A stretch of DNA of 56,641 bases, taken from assembly GCF_009711935.1 (NCBI RefSeq), contig NZ_VIKX01000007.1:8220-64860 (forward strand), written 5' to 3'. Source of the stretch: Dolichospermum sp. UHCC 0259 (GTDB lineage: Bacteria > Cyanobacteriota > Cyanobacteriia > Cyanobacteriales > Nostocaceae). Shown piece after piece: positions 17,096 to 24,211 of this stretch (position 1 is the first letter of the stretch; the number at the start of each line of letters is the position of its first letter). Made by a program: the position numbers and the translations under genes. A model generated the notes under the pieces. That model was given only the letters and a program-made list of their open reading frames with translations. It was not told the origin of the DNA and made no database searches.

Positions 17096-18428
17096 ATTAG
17101 GAATTGTTACTCTTTTACTAGGATTTTTACCATTACCAGTTTTTGCTAATTCCAAAATTGAAGTATCTCCCCGTCCTACGGATGCTGATATTGTCACCTT
17201 AAAAGTTAAAGTTGTTAATGATGATAATATTCCTATTGAGGGATTACAAAAATCTGAATTCAAATTACAAACTGCTAGAATTACCGCTAAAAGTCAAGAT
17301 ACTCCTATTAATCTTGACTTCTCAGAAGTGACAAAATTTAGATTAATTCCACCGGGAGAACAATTAACATCAGATCCTGCTTATGTTGTCATCCTTTTAG
17401 ACATGAGTGGAAGCATGAGAAAAAAAGATGCTAGTGGAGTCAAAAAAATAGATGGTGCTATTCTGGCTATTCGAGGATTTATTCAATTAGTTCGGGAGAA
17501 AAATTTACCTGTACATATTTCCTTAGTCCCCTTTGGAGAATCACAGATTGCTCAAGATAATTATGAGGTTAACCAAGAAATTATTGCTAAAAATTTCCTA
17601 CCAGCAGATTCACCAAATTTAGATAAAAGAGTAGCAGACTTAGCATCTTCTCCCACTAACGCCGGCACTAATTTATATAATCCTTTGAAAGAAGCAGTCA
17701 AATATTTAGGTGATAACTCCGAAGAATTGACAAGACAAGCAAATAGTAGCAATGACTTGAGAAAAGATGAACCACAAATTCCGCCTAAATTAGCTGTAAT
17801 GTTATTGTCTGATGGTTATCACAACAGTAACCGGAAAACAGAAGACGAACAATTTACTAATTTAGAAAAAGTCTTTAAAAAATATCCGACAGTCAGAGTT
17901 TACACTTTAGGTTATGGAGAGTCTTTAAAACAGTTAAGAGATCGTGCTAATAACTGCAATATTCCTAATAGTTGGTTAGAGAAAAAAGAAGCAGTTGATT
18001 TAATTCAATCGTGTAAACTTCCCTCTGGTGACATATTCAACTATATTGTTGATCAACCAAGATTAAAACAAATTGCCGAATTAACGGGTGGTATCAGTAA
18101 ATTTCCCCAAGATGCGAATGAAGCCGTCAACAGTTTAGAAACCTTTTTTAAAGCATTGCGTGAATATGAATTACAATATATTCAACCAAATGCAGCACCA
18201 GCAGAAGAATATCAAGTGCAAGTTAGTGTTAATTCCTCTAAAAGAGAACTAAATATTAATGCTGAACCTGTTAAGATCAGAATGCCAAATATATCTTTTT
18301 ATAAATTACCTTTGATCCCAGATCGGTTATTTATATTAATATTAACTTTAGGTATTTCAGGAGGTGCTATACTCTGGTTTAAACGTTGGAGTCAACAACT
18401 TAAAATAGAAGCTGACCGCTGGATTTAG
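17037..18428 (+). CDS. VWA-domain protein with signal peptide and C-terminal membrane anchor
   Basis: The protein (463-466 aa depending on Met1 at 17028 or Met4 at 17037) has an N-terminal signal sequence (LKLGIVTLLLGFLPLPVFA-N). A beta-rich segment (about 45-110) is followed by a von Willebrand A domain (about 117-390). The MIDAS motif DMSGS is at about 125-129, with a TNAGTNLY segment and LLSDGYHN supplying the further metal ligands. A transmembrane helix near 433-453 (LFILILTLGISGGAILWF) leaves a short cytoplasmic tail. The VWA domain would therefore face the periplasm, unlike the cytoplasmic VWAs of MoxR systems. The gene overlaps the FHA-like membrane gene. Metal-dependent protein binding is the likely activity; the ligand is unknown. 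Confidence 0.85.
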   Translation: MKKNSTDSFSITAYLTPKLKLGIVTLLLGFLPLPVFANSKIEVSPRPTDADIVTLKVKVVNDDNIPIEGLQKSEFKLQTARITAKSQDTPINLDFSEVTKFRLIPPGEQLTSDPAYVVILLDMSGSMRKKDASGVKKIDGAILAIRGFIQLVREKNLPVHISLVPFGESQIAQDNYEVNQEIIAKNFLPADSPNLDKRVADLASSPTNAGTNLYNPLKEAVKYLGDNSEELTRQANSSNDLRKDEPQIPPKLAVMLLSDGYHNSNRKTEDEQFTNLEKVFKKYPTVRVYTLGYGESLKQLRDRANNCNIPNSWLEKKEAVDLIQSCKLPSGDIFNYIVDQPRLKQIAELTGGISKFPQDANEAVNSLETFFKALREYELQYIQPNAAPAEEYQVQVSVNSSKRELNINAEPVKIRMPNISFYKLPLIPDRLFILILTLGISGGAILWFKRWSQQLKIEADRWI

Positions 18429-18434
18429 TCAAAA

Positions 18435-18467
18435 AGATCCCCGACTTCTCAAAGAAGTCGGGGATCT
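18435..18467 (+). terminator. perfect 15-bp hairpin after the VWA gene
   Basis: AGATCCCCGACTTCT (18435-18449) pairs perfectly with AGAAGTCGGGGATCT (18453-18467) around a CAA loop, 6 bp after the VWA stop. No U-tract follows, so termination may be weak or the hairpin may stabilise mRNA. The sequence is of the widespread cyanobacterial CCCCGACTTCT repeat type. It also separates the convergent antisense gene at 18497-19435. Confidence 0.65.
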
Positions 18468-18496
18468 AAAGGATGTGAACAACCTACGAGAATGGG

Positions 18497-19435
18497 TTAA
18501 TTAATGGGGAATTTTGCTAATAATTCCTCACGGGACAATTGAGATAAGTTGAGGAATAAATCAGTTCTTTCTGTGAGAGAAAGTTCCATAATAGAAGTAA
18601 CAATAGCTAATAATTCCTCATCTAAGTTGCCAAACCGTGCTGTTAGTAAACTTCCTACTATTAACCGCAATTCTTCTTGTCTTCCCGTTTGCAGTCCCGT
18701 TTGCAGTCCCGTTTGTAGTCCCATTTGCAGTCCTTCTTCTCGCCATTCCTCGCGTTGTTTGAGATATGCTGGTGATAAAGTCATAATCAACTCCCTATCT
18801 TCATCGTTGATATTAGTGTTAATCTCTATATTTTTACGCCAAGATGCTAAAATTTCCAGTAGATAATTACGCTGGTTTTCTGTGGAAACTGTGATTAGTT
18901 CTTGTACTGCTTGTTTTTGGGTTTCCCCATTACCTAACACCCTTAACCATAGTGTATCCTGATTTTTGGGTAATTGGTTAATTGCTACAATAGCGGTTTT
19001 TTGCGATTCTCCTAGAAAATAAACTCCTGTTTCCCAATCATCTTTGAGTGTAGCTCTAAATCCATCTAATTTATTTTTTGAGCAAGTTGGTGTTAAAATC
19101 CATAAAACAGGGAACTCGGTTTCCATGAGCCGACGATCTTCTCTTTTTGCTTGTCTAAACAATTCTTCATGAAGGCTGTATAATTTCGACATACAACTTC
19201 TAATTGTCATTTCGTTGGGAGGATTACGAAAAGGTTCAAATAGACAGCTTGTAACTGCCATTTTTGCTAATAATCCTAAATCGGAAGTTACAGGTTTTAA
19301 TTGATTGGGAACAAACCAAATATCTATTTCTCTAACTTCGCTTTTTACGTCTTTACCAATATCTACTTGACCTAAAGGTTTTAATAATTCCTCTAGATAT
19401 TCTTTCGCAAATTGGTCATGGGCTTCTCTCGTCAT
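18497..19435 (-). CDS. Rpn-type PD-(D/E)XK nuclease / DUF4351 protein
   Basis: The 312-aa protein belongs to the cyanobacterial Rpn/PD-(D/E)XK transposase-like group. The N-terminal nuclease-like core has FAKEYLEELLKPLGQVD and SEVREIDIWF (possible metal-binding acids at E/D of EVREIDIW). A helical middle is followed by a tetrapeptide repeat LQTG/LQMG (about 235-250). The C-terminal DUF4351-like module is LIVGSLLTARFGNLDEELL. Such genes are mobile-element-like and multicopy in Nostocales. It is inserted antisense inside the otherwise plus-strand cluster and splits it, so it is probably a late arrival rather than a functional part. Its start is 30 bases before the divergent start of the 170-aa gene at 19466. 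Confidence 0.75.
   Translation of the reverse strand: MTREAHDQFAKEYLEELLKPLGQVDIGKDVKSEVREIDIWFVPNQLKPVTSDLGLLAKMAVTSCLFEPFRNPPNEMTIRSCMSKLYSLHEELFRQAKREDRRLMETEFPVLWILTPTCSKNKLDGFRATLKDDWETGVYFLGESQKTAIVAINQLPKNQDTLWLRVLGNGETQKQAVQELITVSTENQRNYLLEILASWRKNIEINTNINDEDRELIMTLSPAYLKQREEWREEGLQMGLQTGLQTGLQTGRQEELRLIVGSLLTARFGNLDEELLAIVTSIMELSLTERTDLFLNLSQLSREELLAKFPIN
18684..18731. repeat. in-frame 12-bp tandem repeat (4 copies)
   Basis: Four tandem copies of CCCGTTTGCAGT (with one- or two-base differences) encode the LQTG tetrapeptide array in the Rpn/DUF4351 gene. In-frame 12-mers can expand or contract by slippage without breaking the frame. Confidence 0.85.
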
Positions 19436-19465
19436 ACAAAATCCATAATTAATAATAGTGTTTTC

Positions 19466-19975
19466 ATGATGTCTGAATATACTCTAATTGTCAGAATACC
19501 ACAAGCAGGAAATAAGGAAATTAGCTATTCTATTACTTTGAGTACATTGTATGAAAGTTATCCTGAAGATTATTTTCGTCAGGAGAATAATCGTTCTCTG
19601 ATTAGTCAAACTATTGAACAACAATCAGCTAGAATGTTAACTTCCGAAAATTTAACTGCGATAATTTCTAATTGGATTGCAGATATTAAAGTTGGTCGTC
19701 GTCGCACTATTGTAACTTTAGATTTACCTCTTGATGCTTCTATTCCTATTCAACCTGTAATTCCCATTAATAATCCTGTTTCTGTTAATAGTGTAAATAA
19801 TCCTATTGTTGCTCCTGCTAAAAAACCTCTCCGTCCAGTAGTAACTCCAACTTCTGAAATAAAAACTGCAAATATCTCTACCAATAAAGTTGAAAATTCT
19901 CCTAATAGTAACACAGAAAAAACACCAGAACCAGTTACAGATATTCGGACTGATACTAACAAAGCTGATTTTTAA
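19466..19975 (+). CDS. unknown protein with Pro/Thr-rich tail, cluster member
   Basis: I do not recognise this protein (about 169-170 aa from ATG 19466 or 19469; MSEYTLIVRIP). The N-terminal half (about 1-85) looks like a compact alpha/beta domain with the pattern YTLIVRIPQAGNKEISYSIT and a basic segment KVGRRRTIV. The rest is a low-complexity Pro/Thr/Asn/Val tail of about 80 residues (PVIPINNPVSVNSVNNPIV). No signal or membrane segment. It sits 14 bp upstream of the AAA ATPase and shares its strand, so it could be an adaptor for that ATPase. An upstream in-frame start exists at 19412 but would overlap the divergent nuclease gene. Confidence 0.55.
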   Translation: MMSEYTLIVRIPQAGNKEISYSITLSTLYESYPEDYFRQENNRSLISQTIEQQSARMLTSENLTAIISNWIADIKVGRRRTIVTLDLPLDASIPIQPVIPINNPVSVNSVNNPIVAPAKKPLRPVVTPTSEIKTANISTNKVENSPNSNTEKTPEPVTDIRTDTNKADF

Positions 19976-19989
19976 GGAAGTTAAAAAAT

Positions 19990-21624
19990 ATGCAACCGGA
20001 ATTACCTTATTATAAATGTCAGCAAGAATTACAGGATTTATTAAAATCTCGTTATCCGTTAATTTTTTTGAGATCATCAGAAGAAAATCGCGCTATTCGT
20101 TGCACAATTGATGCTCATTCAGCAATTTTGAATAGTGAAGATATTCAAGATGGAGAATTAGCACAATGGAATAGTACAGAAGGTTTTCAACAAAGACTAG
20201 AAACTGGTGGTTCTGCAAATCAAGCACAATGGCAAAGATTAGGTAATGCTATTGATATAAATGGTAATCCAGTTTTACAATCTTTAGATATTCTTCAACG
20301 TCGGTTACAAGATCAAGTTAGTAAAAATCTCCAAAGACAACACACCTATTTATTGCCAGATTGGTCTGTTTTATTGCGTCCAGATGATTATTTGATGGCA
20401 CGAAAACTGAAAGAATTAATATTAGTCATAGACCAAAAAAGACCTTTAGTAAGAATGTCTTTAATTATCATTGGTTCAGATTGGACTATTCCGACTATTT
20501 TGCGAAATATGGTACATATTATAGATTTACCTTTACCTGTGGAAGCAGAACTTTATGAAGATGTTTTTAGTGTGGCTGTAGAAAAATATGGTTTAACAGA
20601 ATCAGATGCTGGAAGATTAGCGGAACAAGCTCAAGGAATGCCTTTACAAGCGGCAATTCAGGCTGCTAAATTATCAACATCTCGAAATTTATGGACAGAT
20701 CCAGATGCGGCTGGACAGTTATTATTAGAAGCGAAAAAACAGGAACTTAGAAAAACTGGAGTTTTAGAATATTATGCTCCCTCTGGTCAAGGTTTGAGAG
20801 ATGTGGGAGGATTAACTAAAGTTAAAGAATGGATATATAGCCGTGAGTGTTGGTTTGCTCAAGATGGACAGCCAGAATTACGTCCTCGTGCTATTTTACT
20901 CGAAGGTTTCCCTGGTTGTGGTAAAACTTTTATTGCCAGAGCGATCGCACAAGAATGGCACGTACCCCAGATTAATTTTGAAATTTCTCGGTTACAATCT
21001 CGCTGGGTAGGAGAATCGGAAAGCAACACTTTTCAAGCTCTCAGAGCCATCGAAGCATCAGCACCGAACATCCTGTTTATGGATGAAATTGAAAAGGCTT
21101 TTGCCGGTGTGGGAGGTGATAGTTCAGGAGTTAGTACCAGACAGTTTGGGACATTTTTATCTTGGTTAAATGATCACGAATATCCGATTTTCTTCATCGC
21201 CACTTCTAATGATAGAGAAAAATTACCTCCAGAATTATTTCGTGCTGGTCGTTTTGATGAAATCTTTATAGTTATGCCTCCTAATACTGAAGAAAGATAT
21301 CAAATTTTACAAAAACGCACTACTGCTTATAAATTACCACCAACTCCTTCTTCCATTTTAGAATATCTTGTTGATAAAACCGCTGGTTATTCCGGTGCAG
21401 AATTAGATAAATTAGTCAGAGAAGCTATCTATTTAGCTGAATATGGACACTTACCAACAAAGACTCATTGGGAAAATGCGTTATTACAAATTAGTCCCCA
21501 ATATCGGACTCCCAATATGCAGCAACTATTGCGAAAATATTTAAAATTAATAGAAGGTGGTGGTGGTAAACCTGCATCGGAATTAGAAATAGGTTTTTTA
21601 GAAAATCTGATTATTTCTATCTAG
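19990..21624 (+). CDS. Ycf46-like AAA ATPase
   Basis: The 544-aa protein has an N-terminal Ycf46-like regulatory region (about 20-250; YPLIFLRSSEENRAI, SDWTIP) and a classical AAA module. Walker A is GFPGCGKTF (306-314), Walker B ILFMDEIEKA (361-370), sensor 1 ATSND (404-408) and the arginine-finger stretch FRAGRFDE (417-424). It lacks a transmembrane segment or protease domain, so it is a remodelling ATPase, not FtsH. Chloroplast and cyanobacterial Ycf46 proteins are known as AAA proteins of poorly defined role. In this cluster it would be the motor working with the VWA and GTPase parts, which is inference. The preceding 14-bp gap holds an AAGGAAG Shine-Dalgarno. Confidence 0.85.
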   Translation: MQPELPYYKCQQELQDLLKSRYPLIFLRSSEENRAIRCTIDAHSAILNSEDIQDGELAQWNSTEGFQQRLETGGSANQAQWQRLGNAIDINGNPVLQSLDILQRRLQDQVSKNLQRQHTYLLPDWSVLLRPDDYLMARKLKELILVIDQKRPLVRMSLIIIGSDWTIPTILRNMVHIIDLPLPVEAELYEDVFSVAVEKYGLTESDAGRLAEQAQGMPLQAAIQAAKLSTSRNLWTDPDAAGQLLLEAKKQELRKTGVLEYYAPSGQGLRDVGGLTKVKEWIYSRECWFAQDGQPELRPRAILLEGFPGCGKTFIARAIAQEWHVPQINFEISRLQSRWVGESESNTFQALRAIEASAPNILFMDEIEKAFAGVGGDSSGVSTRQFGTFLSWLNDHEYPIFFIATSNDREKLPPELFRAGRFDEIFIVMPPNTEERYQILQKRTTAYKLPPTPSSILEYLVDKTAGYSGAELDKLVREAIYLAEYGHLPTKTHWENALLQISPQYRTPNMQQLLRKYLKLIEGGGGKPASELEIGFLENLIISI

Positions 21625-21657
21625 TTTTATTGGTACTTTTTTCTAAAGTTCTAATTA

Positions 21658-22866
21658 TCAATTTTTCACTCCTATCCATTGAGTCACCGGAGACATTGCT
21701 TTCCAACCCAGAAATTTACCGATGGGTTCAGCACGTTGAATAGCAATGCGGGTAAAGTTCCCTCCCACTGTTTCATACCATTGATATAATCTTTGTTCAC
21801 CTTCTAAAGTAACAACATTAACTACCATTCTGCCTCCAGGAAGCAACGCATTCCAACAATTTTCTAATATTTCCGGTGCTGTGACACCACCACCGATAAA
21901 AATCGCGTTTGGTGCTGGTAAATTGGGGATAACTTCTAAAGCTTTACCTGCCATAATTTGTAAATTCGGTGTTCCTAAAGCAGCAGCATTATCAGCTATA
22001 TAATTTAGTCTAGTGGAATTTTGTTCAATAGCGATCGCTCGACATCTTCTATCACTCCGCATCCACTCGATGGAAATAGAACCACAACCAGCCCCCACAT
22101 CCCACAGCAATTCCCCCGGTAAAGGTGCTAAACTCGATAATGTCACTGCCCGGACTTCCCTTTTTGTCAATTGTCCATCATGATGAAATGCACTATCAGG
22201 TAAACCGGGAAATCTCGATAAACCAACTATTCCCTTATCAGCAATACATTCCACTGCAATAGTATTTAAAGCCGCGATATTTTTTTCTTGCCAATTACTA
22301 GCGATATCTGTGATAATATTCTCATTAATATTACCCATTTTTTCTAAAACGGTAATTTGACTATTACCATAACCGCGATTTATTAAAATTTCCGCCACAT
22401 TAGCCGGACTATGTTTTCCCTCACTTAAAATTAATAATTTTGCACCGGGATAAATATAAGATTGCAGTAAAGAAACCGGACGGCCACATAAACTTAAAGT
22501 TTCCACTTCTGTTAATGACCATCCTAATCGAGAACAAGCCAGACTAAAAGCCGAAGGTGCAGGAATAATTGTAATTTCCGAAATATCAATATCTTTTAAA
22601 ATAGTTGCACCCACACCATAACATAGAGGGTCGCCACTAGCTAAAATACAAACTGCTTCACCTCGACAACTGATAATTTCCGTTATGGAAGTTTGAAAAG
22701 GTGATTTCCAGCAAATTTTTTTCCGGTTGTCGTCAGGGGGTAACATAGCAAGATGACGTTCCCCACCAAAGATAATTTTAGCCTTTTCCAAAAAAGCAAG
22801 AGCTATGGGACTTAACCCTGCTGTACCATCTTCACCAATACCGATAATTGATAACCATTTTTTCAT
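21658..22866 (-). CDS. cobL: precorrin-6Y C5,15-methyltransferase (CbiE-CbiT fusion)
   Basis: The protein (about 402 aa from ATG 22866, MKKWLSIIGIGEDG) joins a CbiE-type tetrapyrrole methylase (about 1-200; ILASGDPLCYGVG, IIPAPSAFSLACSRLGW) to a CbiT-type class I methyltransferase (about 225-400; LWDVGAGCGSISIEWMR is the SAM-binding loop, FIGGG later). It methylates precorrin-6Y at C5 and C15 with decarboxylation in aerobic-style cobalamin synthesis. It is convergent with the AAA gene and divergent from the two unknown genes before the riboswitch. The frame is open to 22983, but the extra codons lie in an invading hairpin repeat (22923-22971), so the start at 22866 is preferred. Confidence 0.95.
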   Translation of the reverse strand: MKKWLSIIGIGEDGTAGLSPIALAFLEKAKIIFGGERHLAMLPPDDNRKKICWKSPFQTSITEIISCRGEAVCILASGDPLCYGVGATILKDIDISEITIIPAPSAFSLACSRLGWSLTEVETLSLCGRPVSLLQSYIYPGAKLLILSEGKHSPANVAEILINRGYGNSQITVLEKMGNINENIITDIASNWQEKNIAALNTIAVECIADKGIVGLSRFPGLPDSAFHHDGQLTKREVRAVTLSSLAPLPGELLWDVGAGCGSISIEWMRSDRRCRAIAIEQNSTRLNYIADNAAALGTPNLQIMAGKALEVIPNLPAPNAIFIGGGVTAPEILENCWNALLPGGRMVVNVVTLEGEQRLYQWYETVGGNFTRIAIQRAEPIGKFLGWKAMSPVTQWIGVKN

Positions 22867-22922
22867 AATTCGTGAGGTTGTTTGTTTTGCTGAAATATCG
22901 CTTTTCATTTTTCTAAACCCGC

Positions 22923-22971
22923 CTGAGAATTTATTCTCAGTCTCATAACGCAAGTCTGTTAAAACAGACTT
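22923..22971. repeat. double-hairpin dispersed repeat upstream of cobL
   Basis: Two perfect hairpins stand side by side: CTGAGAA-TTTA-TTCTCAG (22923-22940) and AAGTCTGT-TAAA-ACAGACTT (22952-22971). The arrangement, followed by AATATCAATCTTCATTCAG, is that of a cyanobacterial dispersed repeat. It sits in the cobL leader and adds a spurious in-frame extension. Confidence 0.8.
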
Positions 22972-23083
22972 AATAAATATCAATCTTCATTCAGGTGTAG
23001 ATTAATTTTGCTATTAGCCAAGAAATGAATTTGTTCACAGTAGTGATATCATTTAAAAAATGTATTAAAATAATAGAAATAAC

Positions 23084-23491
23084 ATGGAATGGTCGAAGCA
23101 TTTTCCTGAAAATTGCCCTCCTGAAACGGCTCAACCAATTTCAGGAACTATTTACCGTCTGGTAGATAATAACCCTCCTACATCTGATGATTTTAGATCA
23201 TGGCGTGAACAAAATATAGATCAACCTTGTCCTAAAAACATCACAGAATGTCAAACTTGTGGACTCTCTGTTTTTACCTCAGAAGCAGGAGTTTGTAACG
23301 CTCGTAATAAAATTCCTGCACTTCGCAAAAAACAAGTAGCATTAGGATATGGAAATTCTAATTTAGGCGTAATGTTAAACACACCTTCCAGAAAAACAGG
23401 TAATGATCATTATACTTGGTGGTTGCTAGCTAATCAAGAACCTTGGAAAATTTTTGAAATTGTTAATATTACTTATCCTGACAAAAAATGA
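23084..23491 (+). CDS. unknown protein with conserved cysteines, pair member 1
   Basis: I do not recognise this 135-aa protein. It has a CPKNITECQTCGLSV segment (CxxxxxCxxC) and a further Cys in GVCNARNK, which could bind zinc, followed by aromatic-rich GNDHYTWWLLANQEPWKIFE. No signal peptide or membrane segment. It is followed after 9 bp by a second small gene, and the two probably form one transcription unit. Their location between cobL and the cobalamin riboswitch appears incidental. Two-gene modules of this kind may be toxin-immunity-like, but nothing in the sequence proves it. Confidence 0.6.
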   Translation: MEWSKHFPENCPPETAQPISGTIYRLVDNNPPTSDDFRSWREQNIDQPCPKNITECQTCGLSVFTSEAGVCNARNKIPALRKKQVALGYGNSNLGVMLNTPSRKTGNDHYTWWLLANQEPWKIFEIVNITYPDKK

Positions 23492-23500
23492 GGTTTATCT

Positions 23501-23908
23501 ATGAAATTACTACCACAATACCCACCGCTAGTAAACCTAGAAATTATTGAAATCTATGAATATTATGATTTCCCCTGTTTATTTAGTTGTCAAAATGCTT
23601 CAGGACAGATTTTTTTAGCTGTTTGGATAGATGAAACACCAGCTTATAAAACATGGGTTTATTCTCCTATGTCGAAAAGCAGATTAAAAAATATTCGTTC
23701 TGGTAATATTGATTTATATGATGCTTTTAAAAAATCAGAAGATGGTTTTATTTATCAAGCTACAATTTCCGAAAATCATAATTTGGATGTTGTAGAAATT
23801 ATATTTTGTGAACATCTCAATGATGAATGTTTACCCATAGCTGGCGAAACTATTGATTTTTCCGATGCAGTTTTTCCTCTGGAAAATAAGGAAAAAATCA
23901 AGATTTAA
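23501..23908 (+). CDS. unknown protein, possibly DUF6575-like, pair member 2
   Basis: The 135-aa acidic protein begins MKLLPQYPPLVNLEIIEIYE and has the pattern YYDFPCLFSCQNASGQIFLA, VWIDETPAYKTW and YSPMSKSRLKNI, as in the DUF6575-type proteins I recall from cyanobacteria; the assignment is from memory. Function is not known. It follows the Cys-rich gene by 9 bp on the same strand, so the two are probably co-expressed. The 302-base region after its stop contains the cobalamin riboswitch. Confidence 0.6.
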   Translation: MKLLPQYPPLVNLEIIEIYEYYDFPCLFSCQNASGQIFLAVWIDETPAYKTWVYSPMSKSRLKNIRSGNIDLYDAFKKSEDGFIYQATISENHNLDVVEIIFCEHLNDECLPIAGETIDFSDAVFPLENKEKIKI

Positions 23909-24042
23909 GATTAAAGCTTTATGAATAACCCCGTTATTTATAGTTGCTCGTAAACGTTGGTTAATGAGTAGTTGGCATCCTCCTAATGATTAAAAAAATT
24001 GACAATAGCCAAAAACGCCATCTCATGGTAAACTACTATATC

Positions 24043-24166
24043 TGAGAGTTAGGAAACTTCGGTTCGATTCCGGGACTGTGCCGCAACTGTAAAGTAATTT
24101 GAGATGATTGGAGTTTAAATAAAAATCCCCAATCCAAAATTGAGTAAGTCAGAATGCTAACTCTCA
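24043..24166 (+). promoter_or_regulatory. cobalamin (adenosylcobalamin) riboswitch
   Basis: The RNA leader has the core signatures of the cobalamin riboswitch: CCGGGACTGTGCCGCAACTGT (24070-24090) and the B12-box-like GAGTAAGTCAGAATGC (24142-24157). A perfect 10-bp P1 stem closes it: TGAGAGTTAG (24043-24052) with CTAACTCTCA (24157-24166). It lies 45 bp upstream of cobG, so it should repress cobG-cobH-cobI when B12 is abundant. A GGTTCGATTCC stretch within it mimics a tRNA T-arm but is part of the aptamer. Confidence 0.93.
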
Positions 24167-24185
24167 AGTGTTCACTTCCGTTCTG

Positions 24186-24209
24186 TCTCTGCGTCACACA
24201 GAGAAGGGG
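24186..24209 (+). promoter_or_regulatory. hairpin overlapping the cobG ribosome-binding site
   Basis: TCTCTG (24186-24191) pairs with CAGAGA (24199-24204). The right arm runs into the Shine-Dalgarno-like AGAAGGGG (24202-24209), only two bases before ATG 24212. Formation of this hairpin could mask the ribosome-binding site and serve as the expression platform of the riboswitch; the arm sequence is also of the CTCTGCG repeat family. Confidence 0.45.
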
Positions 24210-24211
24210 TC

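Noticed and set aside
9286-21624. Genomic island with attachment sites
   Set aside because: No tRNA, integrase or direct-repeat ends border the cluster, so transfer as an island cannot be claimed from sequence alone.
22952-22971. Hairpin as a cobL attenuator
   Set aside because: It belongs to a dispersed repeat and no U-tract or alternative pairing is seen.
22867-22983. N-terminal extension of cobL
   Set aside because: It is encoded by a double-hairpin repeat; CbiE-family proteins start at the 22866 Met.
24058-24072. GGTTCGATTCC resembles a tRNA T-arm
   Set aside because: It is inside the cobalamin riboswitch aptamer, and no acceptor or anticodon arms can be formed around it.
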